Shown piece after piece: positions 14,008-41,410 of a stretch of 64,000 nucleotides of DNA. The stretch is from NCBI GenBank assembly GCA_034670405.1, contig JAXDDX010000180.1, positions 232,501-296,500 on the forward strand, in the 5' to 3' direction. A program made the position numbers and the translations under genes. Numbering within the stretch: the first letter of the stretch is position 1; each line of letters begins with the position of its first letter. Source of the DNA: Hoplostethus atlanticus. Its lineage: Eukaryota > Chordata > Actinopteri > Trachichthyiformes > Trachichthyidae. Under the pieces are notes generated by a model. That model did no database searches. It was not told where the DNA came from and saw only the letters and a list, made by a program, of their open reading frames with translations.

Positions 14008-15281
14008 GGCAAGCAGACAGACAGGCAGACAGACATAATTATTTAAAATCACAAATCAGTTGTTGAAAAATGATTCCAAAATGATGAAACAATACTACTA
14101 CTACTACTACTACTACTAATAATAATAATGTATTTTGGTTCTACTTTGATGTGATTTCATGAAATGACTGCACGTCCTAAAAGCGTGTGGTCTGGATTCC
14201 TCTCCCTCTCTTTACAATGTGACTGGATTGCGTTCAGACTACATAGAATTCAGATCACAATGAGATCCTGAACCACTTTCAGATCTAATTTTGAAGATCT
14301 GATCGCAACGTGAACCGACCCAGGTTTTAAAACTGATTTAGCCACAAGATCAGATCTGGACCATCAAGAGTTACATGGATACTTTGACTGCTGAAAAAGT
14401 ATTGATTTAAAAATTCTGTTAGCTGGAAAACAGCTTGTTACACAGATTGTTAGCATCATTAGCATTCTTCATTGAAATCAATGGTTACCACTAGCTGCAA
14501 GTTAGCTCATTAACAAAGCTAACATGTTGATTTCAACGTAGATGAAAGACAAATATAGAAACATTAATGTGACAAAAGTCTGGAGAAGAAGATTTAAACT
14601 AAACCTCAAACTGTCAAAGTGTCACGTTTAGCTTTTATTTCTGCAGCTAGCGCTAACTGGTAGCTAGCTAACTGGTAGCTAGCTTAAAGCTCAAAGGGGC
14701 TGAATGGAAGGTCGCTGGTTTGAATCCTAAGTAGCACTCTTCCCTCCCTAAACACCTACTGTTGAGGTGCCCTTGAGCAAGGCACTGAACCCCCAACAGG
14801 CCCAGTGGAGCAACCCAGTACCACCAGTAGAAGACTGGTTATACTGGTCAATTAACAGTACCACCAGTACAAGACTGGTTATACTGGTCAGCTCCCAGCA
14901 GGAGTCAGTCTGGACGACAACCCTGGAACCAATAGCTGAATGTCTGAAGTGTAACCGGGTCGTACTGCAGCAGACTGACCTACTGGATCCACAAAGTCAC
15001 AGTGATCCACAAAGTCCCTGTTGGCCATGTAGACTACCACCTGCAACACAGAGGGGAATTCACCAGTTACCAGTCTACCGGTTAACAGTTACCACTTCTA
15101 CTACTATAACTATATACAATACTACTACTGCAACTAGTACTACTACTACTGCTCCTACTACTTCTACTACTAGTACTACTACTACTGCTACTACTAGTAG
15201 TACTATACTGCTGGTTCTGAAGCGTTGACTCACCGACTTGTCGTGGGACGTTTTCTTGAAGAAGACTTGTTTGGGACTCAT
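4604..15281 (-). CDS. sag: S-arrestin (rod arrestin / S-antigen)
   Basis: Arrestin binds light-activated, phosphorylated rhodopsin and stops transducin signalling in photoreceptor outer segments. Coding exons from the 5' end: 15234-15281, 14980-15040, 13873-13917, 12423-12613, 12235-12294, 12078-12142, 11865-12000, 11392-11476, 10699-10771, 9784-9921, 9619-9696, 8709-8723, 8468-8520, 7714-7723, 4604-4694. They sum to 1149 bp, 382 aa plus stop, and several exon lengths (61, 45, 60, 85, 73, 138, 78, 10) fit the vertebrate arrestin pattern. Landmarks are the N-terminus [10 protein letters not shown], the strand [60 protein letters not shown] and the C-tail VFEEFQR (about residues 359-365), whose Phe and Arg residues anchor the basal state. 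The start is fixed by the conserved Lys pair at residues 9-10. The least certain exon is 8709-8723. Introns are packed with tandem repeats. Confidence 0.93.
4735..5190. repeat. Intronic block with 88-bp tandem units
   Basis: Within the last sag intron. About 260 bp at 4735-4995 is nearly identical to 10925-11200 in another sag intron. From about 4924 an 88-bp unit (core gctaacgtatctagtag) recurs three times, with GTATCT at 4931, 5019 and 5107. Confidence 0.75.
5432..6480. repeat. CAGA/GGTAGA microsatellite, about 1 kb
   Basis: Imperfect CAGA tetranucleotide runs with interspersed ggtagagaga blocks fill about 1,050 bp of the last sag intron. Several long minus-strand open frames across it read only Cys-Leu-Ser-Val-type repeats and are artefacts. 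Confidence 0.95.
7033..7265. repeat. AAT/GATAAT microsatellite
   Basis: Runs of aataat and gataat, about 230 bp, in the sag intron between the 10-bp exon and the last exon. A second short (ATT)n tract at 7664-7698 lies beside the 10-bp exon, at the end of a tgaagcacttt...gctgtacaaat element fragment. Confidence 0.9.
7714..7723 (-). CDS. sag: sag microexon, 10 bp
   Basis: CCAAGGAAAG is bounded by TTCCCAG and GTAAGA. With one upstream and one downstream base it encodes Ala-Lys-Glu-Ser, matching the AKES segment of mammalian S-arrestin just before the C-tail. Mammalian S-antigen genes are known to have a 10-bp exon at this place. The exon is conserved in both length and phase. Confidence 0.8.
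8269..8450. repeat. (GGA)n polypurine tract beside a sag exon
   Basis: About 180 bp of GGAGGA with aca interruptions. It begins 18 bp below the donor of exon 8468-8520, so the minus-strand transcript is a long UCCUCC pyrimidine tract. Open frames on both strands here are repeat artefacts. Confidence 0.9.
8709..8723 (-). CDS. sag: sag microexon, 15 bp (candidate)
   Basis: A polypyrimidine-CAACAG acceptor and a GTAGGA donor enclose 15 bases. Phase in (one base completing Gly) and phase out (two bases of Ser) match the neighbouring exons at 9619-9696 and 8468-8520, giving SG-TIGS-SEV. Mammalian S-arrestin has a 24-bp exon here (GFLGELTSSEV), so this one would be three residues shorter. No 24-bp candidate was found in the interval. 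Without it the flanking exons do not join in frame (phase 2 to a one-base remainder would fuse Gly codon bases with Thr-Glu), but RNA evidence is absent. Confidence 0.5.
9355..9540. repeat. (GGAGGT/GGA)n polypurine tract
   Basis: A second purine-rich array of the same composition as 8269-8450, in the intron between exon 9619-9696 and the 15-bp microexon. It is transcribed as a pyrimidine tract from the sag strand. Confidence 0.9.
10925..11290. repeat. Second copy of the sag intronic block
   Basis: Same orientation and near-identical sequence to 4735-4995 (phrases ggccatattggaggtcctca, atcatgtagcttgttagc, catagtatctggtcagc). It is followed by a degenerate copy of the 88-bp unit and a repeated ccatagtatctggtcagctaaccatc at the end. 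Confidence 0.75.
11475..11860. repeat. CAGA run and 12-bp minisatellite agactgtactat
   Basis: A CAGA run at 11475-11540 directly abuts the acceptor of exon 11392-11476. From 11617 to 11860 about 20 copies of a 12-bp unit (agactgtactat) run to within four bases of the donor of exon 11865-12000. Open frames through it are artefacts. Confidence 0.9.
12628..12850. repeat. GTA and ATT/GTT trinucleotide tracts
   Basis: (GTA)n at 12628-12712 and ATT/GTT-rich runs at 12748-12850, immediately upstream, on the gene strand, of sag exon 12423-12613. Confidence 0.9.
13050..13185 (+). mobile_element. tRNA-derived SINE, degenerate head
   Basis: A worn tRNA-like head (gagcatgagactctcag...ccccacatagtgtcaa) is followed by the characteristic fish SINE tail tgctttggataaaagcgtctgctaaatgac and a taatg repeat. 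It is the same family as the better-preserved copy at 24264-24385. Confidence 0.75.
13531..13740. repeat. 15-bp minisatellite caccacagtgaggaa
   Basis: About 14 copies of a 15-bp unit. Because the period is a multiple of three, open frames appear on both strands (HHSEE and TVRNT repeats); none has a gene context. It lies in a sag intron. Confidence 0.9.
13920..14128. repeat. CAGA tract and ACT/AAT run
   Basis: CAGA-rich tract at 13920-14036 begins just upstream of the acceptor of sag exon 13873-13917; a short (ACT)n(AAT)n run follows at 14094-14128. Confidence 0.85.
14690..14815 (+). mobile_element. SINE-like fragment
   Basis: The order ggtttgaatcc followed by ggtgcccttgagcaaggcactgaaccc is typical of a second, common teleost tRNA-derived repeat class. 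Related fragments lie near 4144-4225, 8060-8130 (reverse) and 21565-21670. Confidence 0.5.
15090..15208. repeat. (ACT)n tract
   Basis: Imperfect ACT trinucleotide repeat in the first coding intron of sag, ending 26 bp below the donor of exon 15234-15281. Confidence 0.85.
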
Positions 15282-15702
15282 GATGGTTTATTCACGTCAC
15301 TAGCTACAGGACACACAGAACAACGTCTCTTTCAGTTCAATCTGTTCAACAGAGCCTTCCTCCTCCGTCCGTCTCACACTGGACATCTGAGGGAGACTCA
15401 TCTTCATCACTGATCCACTGATAGTTACGCCCCTCAGACTCTTCTGTTATAATTCACTGGCTGTCTGCCATTACATTACTTTAGATATTTATTATATATT
15501 ACTTTAGATATTTATTATATATTACTTTATTCATTTGATGGGTCAAATACTCAAAACTAGAGACAAGCAGAGATAATGACGATACAGCAAGACGGTTCAA
15601 TAAAACACAATAGAAAAGTAACTTACCAGACACTAACTAACATTAGTGTTAGTCTGGCATAGTAAACAGACAGACAGACAGACAACAGACAGACAGACTC
15701 AC

Positions 15703-15780
15703 CTGTAGCTGCTGGGTGTTTTGCTGGTGGATGACAGCAGGTTTATAGCAGCAGATCAGCTTTACAAGGCTGCATTTATA
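15703..15780 (-). promoter_or_regulatory. sag: sag non-coding first exon end and TATA-like boxes
   Basis: A good donor (CTACAG|GTGAGT, exon end at 15703) sits 0.4 kb upstream of the coding start exon, so a non-coding first exon is likely. Two minus-strand TATAAA motifs lie at 15742-15747 and 15775-15780. A transcription start about 30 bp downstream of the second would give an exon of roughly 45 bp. A TTTAATT homeodomain-like core near 15833 is the only candidate photoreceptor element seen. Start site and regulation are inferred. Confidence 0.5.
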
Positions 15781-15796
15781 ATCTACCTAGATCCAC

Positions 15797-16365
15797 CACA
15801 CACACACACACACACACACACCCCTCCAGCGGTTTAATTCGTCAGCTTTGCGTCAGCGTGGTGGTCATTACTATCATTATTATCATTATTATTATTATTA
15901 TTATCATCATCATCATCATCATCATTATTATTATTATTATCATTATATTATCAGTATCATTATATTATCATCATCATCATTATCATTATATTATCATTAT
16001 TATATTATCATATTATTATCATTATTATCATTATATTTTTATCATCATTATCATTATATTATCATTATCATTATATTATCATTATTATCATTATTATATT
16101 ATCATTATATCATCATTATATTATCATTATCATTATTATATTATCATTATATCATCATCAACATCATTATTATTATCATTATTATATTATCATTATATCA
16201 TCATTATTATTATTATATTATCATTATCATTATTATATTATCATTATATCATCATCATCATTATTATTATCATTATATTATCATCATCATCATTATATCA
16301 TTAGCATTATATAATCATCATCGTCATCATTATTATTATTATCATTTATTATCATTATTATCATG
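15797..16365. repeat. CA run and 500-bp ATT/ATC tract
   Basis: A (CA)n run at 15797-15820 lies beside the sag promoter; ATT/ATC trinucleotides fill 15865-16365. The Ile/His/Tyr-rich open frames here are artefacts. Confidence 0.95.
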
Positions 16366-19300
16366 ATCATTGTAGATTAGGTTCCCACATGACTTTTCCA
16401 TGATTTTCCATAATCAAGTGAGCGTGCTTCCATGTCGTGAAGCTGTTCTTCCTTCCTGGTTTGTTCATGTTGTTTTCCAGGCTGGTTTTCCGGGCTGGTT
16501 TTCCAGGCTGGTTTCCAGGCTGGTCCAGCTAGTGGAATGAATGTGTGAAATTAAGTTGGAAGATCCATTCAGATCCATAGAGCAGTAACTGCATGAGCAA
16601 GGAAATGGATGTTGACAGTTTAGGACTGGAAATCATTCAAAAACATTTCTGCTCAAAATCTAAACCTAAATATAAATATGTTCCATTTATTATCTGACCT
16701 TTGACTTCCTGACTATTGGCTGCTTGTTTGGTCATTGAAGCTGACATCACTGAGTCAGTTAATGATCCATAAAGTATCATTCTTTTTATTCCTAAAACAA
16801 TGATAATGGTAAACAGCTTAACATCGGACGAGAGTCTTTAATAGTTCATAGTTCTGGTTCGTTCTTATAAAACCGACCCATAGAGATGCAGAAACATATG
16901 ATTTCCTTATTCTAGCGTTTCTGTGCTCCATGGGTCTTCAGTCCTCCAGTGACCTCTGACCTCTACGTACTGCTGTGGGTTCAAATCGACTTCCTGCCGT
17001 CTAATGCTGAAAATCTGTTTCCAGCAGCAGCAGAAAGAAAAGCAGTAATAAATAATATCAGCTATTATCAGTAGCTTAGTTAACATTAGCCAAAAAGTCA
17101 TTCAACCAGCTACAGTATTATGGCGTTGATTCAAGCTTTACTTTATACAAAAACAGAAAATAAAGTGCATTAAGTATTTTTTCCTAATTTGAACTGTCTT
17201 GTGCTTTTTGTTTGTTTTTTAAAAGTAACTCACTTTTACTCAGAGTGCATTTTAAATAAGTGACTTTATACTCCTAATAGATTTCCACACCAGTAGTTGG
17301 ACTTCTCCTTGATGTAAAGTGGAGGATACTACAGGAGGACATCTTGGTATCATCTAATGCCTTGTTGTCTCAGTCAGCAGTCTGCCTGCCGACATCAGCA
17401 GCTTCAGCGTTAATCAGCCTGCAACGCCGCGCTCCGTCTTCACACCTTCATCTGGTTTATTACACAGCTCACCATCAAACTACCAATATAAACAAATAAC
17501 ATCAAAATGTTATGGCTTCAAAATTGAAAAGTGTCTGGTTGACCCATGATGATGCTTCCAAACGTTTCTCGTAACCACCAATCAGCTTCCTGCTCCTTCC
17601 TGCTGAGTTTCTCCAGCTCTCTCAATGTTTGAAGGATTCCTTTGACCAACTGCACATTTCAGGTCTCACCATTGGTTCTCAACGGGATTGAGGTCAGGAC
17701 TCATGTCTGGTCACTCCAGAACAGTCTGGCGTTTTCTCTTGAACCATTCCTGGTTCTTCTGGGTCATAGTCCTGCTAGAGGACCCAGGACCTTCCACTGA
17801 CACCCATTTCACTCCATAATGTCTTGGCAACCTTCTGATTTCACGATGCCCTTAATACGTTCAAGATATACGTCAAAGCAGCCCCACGGCATTATGGGAC
17901 CGCCACTGTATTTGACTCTAGGTAGGGTTTATTTTCTTTAAAAGCTTAATTTCGTCATCTGTAAACAAAGAGCTGATCTGCTTGGCCAGAGATCTCTAAT
18001 CTGGTTTCAATGGTCCAGAAGGATTCAGGTTTGCCCAAGTGGGTTTTTGGCAAAGATCAATCAGCCTCCAAGTGTCTTTCAGCAGTGGGCTCTTCCTCCA
18101 ACCGTAAAGGCCTTCTTGGTCCAGTGTCCGGCGTATGGTACCGGTTGAAACCATTACCAGACCTCTCCAGGTCAGCCTTGAGATCTTTGGATGTCAAGTG
18201 TTTCAAGGCCTCACACCGACCTTCTGAGATCGATGTTCCTCTTCCCACCACGTCCTGGGAGACTCTTAACTCCATGAGCAGCAAACTTCTTAAGAACATG
18301 GTGAACTGTGGAACCAGGAACACCAAGGTCTCTAGAGAGGTCTTATAACCTTGTGAACGTTGTTTGGTGATAGTTTTTGACATCCTCACAGAGCTTTTCT
18401 TCTCACCAGACAACCAGGGCAACCTGTCACAGATGAGTTAAATTACACTGCAAATGAGAATTTATTTCCTCCAACAAAACGGATTTGAATTGCTCTCAAC
18501 GGTGCCAATAATCATGGCCACTTTTCAGTTTTGAAACCATAAGAGACTTTATTCTTACTGTTTGATCATGTTGTAGATCAATAGATGAATGTGTGAAGAC
18601 CGTAAGCTGTTTCAATATTACTCCAGAAGATATTGTACATTAACATTGGTGCCAATAATGTGCCAGAACGCTGATTATCAATAATAGAAGACACCTGAAT
18701 GGACTAAGGTTATCTTTGAATCCTTTTCAGTTCACTAGCATCATGAAGTTCTGTCCTTGATCTTCATGAACTTCCGACTCAAAATTGGAAAAAGTAAACT
18801 GGGAAATTGTTGGAAAATAAATACATTTATGTATATGGAAGCAGTCATTTTCAGTGGAAATCCCTTTAAAATAAAACGAGACAATTACAGTTTCCACACT
18901 GTTTAATAGTGTGCAGACATGGAGCACATATACAGAGGAAGATTTATATACATTTTTAACTTAAACTTTACAATCTTCTGCCATTCCCAGAGGGAAGGGA
19001 CAACCAGTCAGCCAGCCAATCAGCAGCAACAGTAAATGTTATATCCTCCTATGAAAACCACAGAGGGGGACCAGGTTGAGGAAGTCAATATCGTCTCTCC
19101 ACCAGTTCAAAATGCAGCCTTGTGTCCTGGTCAGCTCCACTCGACAGACTTTTGGATCTTTCGTTTTAAATCTTTTCCCAAACAGGACAAAGAGGAATTT
19201 AACATTAAAGAGTTTCTTTGGATGTTTTAAAGTGCTGTGATGTTCTGGACTGGAAGAATCCAGGTCCTTACAGGGTTCGACCGCTATGGAGCCTCCTACA

Positions 19301-22300
19301 CCAGCTGGTATCAGTTTGTTTTGTTAATACTGGCATACGATTGGTCTGTGGACTCTGAGGAGGCCATTTTGGATGACAGAATATATTTGTCGACTATGCA
19401 TGAAATCCTGTAACCCTGACGAAATGTGTATTTTAATGTTGACGGTGCAATAAGGGAGTTTTACTGCCTCGTACCAATCAATGACCAGAGTATATCTGGG
19501 GGTTGACGATTACTCGGCCTGGTTTCTGAGATTTCTGCCACAAGATCATTTCTATTTGTTTTTGCAATTCCTACTGGTCACCAATAGAGGTCAAAGATTA
19601 CTTGACTCCCCTTTAAGAGCAGGAGGAGGAATCACTTCATTCTTTCAGTTTCATGCACCAAGGATGTTTGAGACATTTCAAAACGTCACAGCGAATAACC
19701 AGGTCAAACTTGGTGATATAAAAGGATCCTGATTGGCTAATAAAAGAGCATTCACTTGCATTCAGCTTTACATGCCAACTTCCTCATGAAAAGATTTGTA
19801 GTGTTTGACAGGGAAATCGAGACTGGCTTGAACCAACCAAGTTCACCATCGTCACACTGGAGCTCCATGTTTCATGTTACCATCAATATATCAGATCACT
19901 GGTTCTACCTGGTAGTATGACTGTAAACCAGTGAGACCATGGAGACGACTGGTAGCCTCTATCTCACCAGCAGTATTGTTACTAGTGTTTCTCCACACTA
20001 AGACTACATTTCCCATCAGCCCCGTTGCTTCCTGTCCCCCCTCCCCCTCGTCTTTCCTGAAGAGGATCAACATGTTGAAGTGATTTCTCCATCTTCCTTT
20101 CTCTCCTTCCTCCATCTGTCGTCACCAGAAACTCTTTATCTTTAGCTCCGTTAGCGCTGGAAGAACAGCGCCCTCTTCCTGTTTGGTGCCGTAAAGCAAC
20201 CGTCGCGGTTAATCCTCCTCACTAGTGACGGGAAGTTGCTGAGAGGAGCACACTTGTCTCCCATTCCTTCTGACAGTATTACCCTCCACATTTAGAATGA
20301 CTGAGACAACTGTCAGATGAAGTCTCTAGTGTAGATAGTAGAGGATGAGTAATTTCCTCCTAGAGCATCAATGCAGATAGAAGCAGCACGACCGTCACAT
20401 TCCAACAAACTGAAGCCGCTAAACCTCCTAATGGAGGCAGTTTGGAAAAGTCAGATTTCAGGTTTTCTTGGGTTTATTTTTAGAGTTTGATTCCAAACTG
20501 CTCCCTCTCTCTAATGAACTTCAGCTAATGATTTCCAAATCATTATTCAATATCTCTCAAATATGATCCAGCATGTAAACAGGAAATTAAATCAAGGCAA
20601 CTTGATTTGTTTGCGTGCTCGCAATCATTTTCTAAGAGGAAATGTCTACTTTATTTCCAATTCATCATTTTGGAACAAACGTCTACATTTACACTGAAAA
20701 TGCGGCTTGAAGGCTTTCGGATCCATCCTCTACCTGCAAGGGGCTTTAATTAGACAGGGCACAAGGCTGCATTAAGACAGGAAACAGTCCAGATCTGATC
20801 TCCTGGCAGTCTGGACAGGAGACGGTTTCCATGTAGTCTAGACAGTGAGGTGGTCAGATCTGGACCAGGAAGTTAAACTGTTTCTGTATGAACTGAAACC
20901 CAATGTATGTATACAGAGATAATAATGGATTAGTGAATGCTGCTGTGAAGACGTCCAGACGACAAGGAGGGAGAATCGGGTTTCACAAGAACAAAAAGTC
21001 TGTTTCTAAGTGGTGGAGATCTCCTACCAAGGCAGGAAACTGACATTATTTGTCCAATGGCCACAGTGGCGTGTACATCCCAAAATGCACCATCTACTTC
21101 ACTATTTTACCAGCCAACTTGGTATTTAAAATACTTCAAATGATGGTTGGTTACCTGCTAAAGTGACTGAGACCAAAAAGTGGCTCTAGGAATTTTTGCT
21201 CATTGGTAGAGGGAAGTAACTGCTTGAATTATGAGGACTTCACTACCCAGAAGCCCTGTGTGGAGAGGTCAGTAAACTACATGTACTTCTCAGTGTGGTG
21301 GTGGTGGTGGAGGTGAAGAGGTTCAGCAGCTTCCTCTGTTCAGGAGACTCTTCTGTCTGGAGATTTCCTACCAGTGACCAAACTGACACCAGGATTTAAA
21401 TTTGGACCAATACGGTTAATGGGTGGCCAATTTCCCACCGAGCCATGTGGGATGTAACCAGATCCTGAAGGCATGGGCCTCAGGGAGGTGAAGGTGTTGA
21501 ATACCAGTCGGCCCTTCCAGATTCCCCAGACAGGAGCTTCTCCTTGGTCGTGGGTTCATTTGGGGCGGCAGGGTGTTACCGATTAGTGAGACCGTCCTTC
21601 AACCACCCGGGTTCAAACCCCCAAGACACTGAACCCCTACCAGCTCCAGACCCTGACCTCCCTGTAGAGGGAAAGACCATTTCCTTACTTTACATTAAAG
21701 TTGGTGTTTCTGTACATTTGCTGTACTTGGTGAGTAAAGTGATTCTGGAGGCCAACAGCCCACCAAGCTGGCCTGCTGAGGAGAAACCCTCAATTGTTTC
21801 GAGGGACATTTGACATGAGCTTTGTAGGTTTTCTGGGAAAACTCTGTTGAGACACAATTTAAAACATGGAAAATGTTCTGTGTCTTTTCCACATCAGGAA
21901 GAGATGCTTCCTTCCCTTTCTTCTACTACAGTCAGGGAGGCCACAGGGGCTGTTGAACATCCCAACTCACCAGAGAAATACAAGGTGCAAAAGGTCTGGA
22001 ATTATAGGTAGGCAACCTTTTTTTGGTGCTCGGAGGCTCAGCTCTCGGAACAGAGGTGTGGTTATGAAGCCTACTTAGGACCTAGGAAGTAGTTTTGATA
22101 CGCAAGTTGGCATTTTCCTTTCAATTCTAGACTTTCTGTATTTCATCAGCCAACTAGGTGTTTGGGAGAGGACGCCACAGTGGCTGGTAGAGACAACGGA
22201 GTGTCAAAATGACACTTCCCACCCTGGTTACTGCTGAATCAGCCCGTTTGGGTCATGATGGATCTCACCATGAAGTCTAAAGACAACCTCCAGGACGAAG

Positions 22301-22925
22301 ACGTGGTTACGCGACGATGACGGTTTTATATCAGTGCTGTTCGCTGCTAGGCGTTCCTCCAGGCCAAAACAACGCAGCGGATTAAAACTCAAACTGACAT
22401 TTCTTTAACAATAAAAGCCTCTAAACCATATAAAACATCGGACCAAGCCATTTTAAAAGACTATCCAGCTGCTTAAATCAAAATAAAGGCAAAACCAGTC
22501 TCAGTCTCTTCAGGTGTCAGTGATGTAATCGCCGTCGCCAGATGTCAAAATATCGATATAATTAGTTTCACTGGGTTTCGTCTTCCTCAAGCAGGGTGCC
22601 GTCCATTTAGTTTACCTACCTCCACGCCCTTTTGTGTCTCCGTTTGAGTTATACCAAACAATTACCTGGAGGGACACAAAATGGCCACCACACAATGGCC
22701 GCCGTGCCATCAGGTTAAGCCATTTGCCGCTGCATTCAACAGCAACAACCGTCTGGCTGGGACAGGCCGACCCTTCAGACACCTCAACATCCCAACACAC
22801 AGAAAGGTCCAACGCCTGACAGTCTGACCCCGCCCACAGGGGTTTGACGGACAACCCCCGCTGGCCAATGTCTGCCTCAGCCCTGCAGTCCAGACCGCCG
22901 TCGGTCCGTGACGGAGCTCAGCCAA
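16366..22925. other. Spacer between sag and atg16l1, no gene recognised
   Basis: Apart from the Tc1-like remnant (17508-18665) and a SINE-like fragment near 21565-21670 (gggttcaaacc, then gacactgaacccc), I see no exons with family similarity. The sequence is of mixed composition, with a few short open frames that have no splice or codon context. The 3' UTR of atg16l1 must occupy the right end, but no clear minus-strand AATAAA was found close to the stop. Confidence 0.5.
17508..18665 (-). mobile_element. Tc1-like DNA transposon, inactive
   Basis: On the minus strand, 18057-18422 resembles the N-terminal half of Tc1 transposases (EALKHLTSKDLKADLERS, GPRRPLRLEEEP). It continues towards 17600 into segments like MPWGCFDVYLE and PDLNP-type remnants, broken by in-frame stops and frameshifts. 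Inverted arms flank it: tatggcttcaaaattgaaaa at 17511-17530 pairs with ttttcagttttgaaaccata at 18522-18541. The phrase ggtgccaataat occurs at 18501 and again at 18648, as in IR/DR-type ends. No intact catalytic DDE reading frame remains. Confidence 0.8.
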
Positions 22926-40655
<17,730 letters not shown>

Positions 40656-41410
40656 GACCACCTGACCACACACAGCAAACACACCACAGCTCCATCACAA
40701 CACATGCCAGCACCTTGACCAGGCCGGGAACTCTAGGCATGCAAAAAACGACCGTGCATGTTATTTTTTTTACCACAGGACTGTTAGACATGTTATTCAA
40801 CTAGAACACTCAGACTTAGAATTTCACTTCAGTCAAACACAACTATGTCCGCCCTGAGCCAGAACCCCTTCAAAAACAAGACAATTTAATGTGGACATGT
40901 TTATCAGCAAACATGCCTCGTAGAATATGACTTCAGACCTCAGGTGGGATCTACACCTGATCCATCACACAACACCTGATTCAGTTACATTTCTACTTTT
41001 GGCATTGGTTTACGGTGCCACGCGCCGTCCAGAACTGTGTATTCTGGTGGGGAGTATCAAAGGTCGGACTTTTCCTGAAATAAGAGCTGATGGGTTGTTT
41101 GTATGTATGCCGAATTTACCAGAGGAACCAAACGATTCAGAAAAGGTCTTGGGTCGTTTTTTCGAGGCATGTATGTTTCCCGATCAAACAAAACCACCAG
41201 ATTTTTTAAATGCAGTTTGGTGTTAGGTTCTCTCCATGCACGCGGCTAGTAACGTTAGCCAACGTGAATTTAACTTAATTGCCTAACCGCATGACTCCTG
41301 GTCAGTCGCTAGCTACCCACTCAGCTAGCGAATGTTGTTAAAGGGAAGCACAACATAACAGGAAGACGAGCCACAACGCTAACTTACCCCAATACGTTAT
41401 ATTCGACATT
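40656..41410 (-). promoter_or_regulatory. atg16l1: atg16l1 5' UTR: candidate first exon with overlapping uORF
   Basis: The coding exon begins at 40661 after a clear acceptor (GGTCAG), six bases before the ATG, so at least one upstream exon is needed. A candidate donor GTAAGT at 41387-41382 follows TATTGGG (exon end 41388). It carries an ATG at 41409. Joined, that ATG opens a 38-codon frame ending at 40567, inside the coding exon and out of frame with atg16l1. Further upstream to about 41.8 kb the sequence has no other clear donor. Confidence 0.4.
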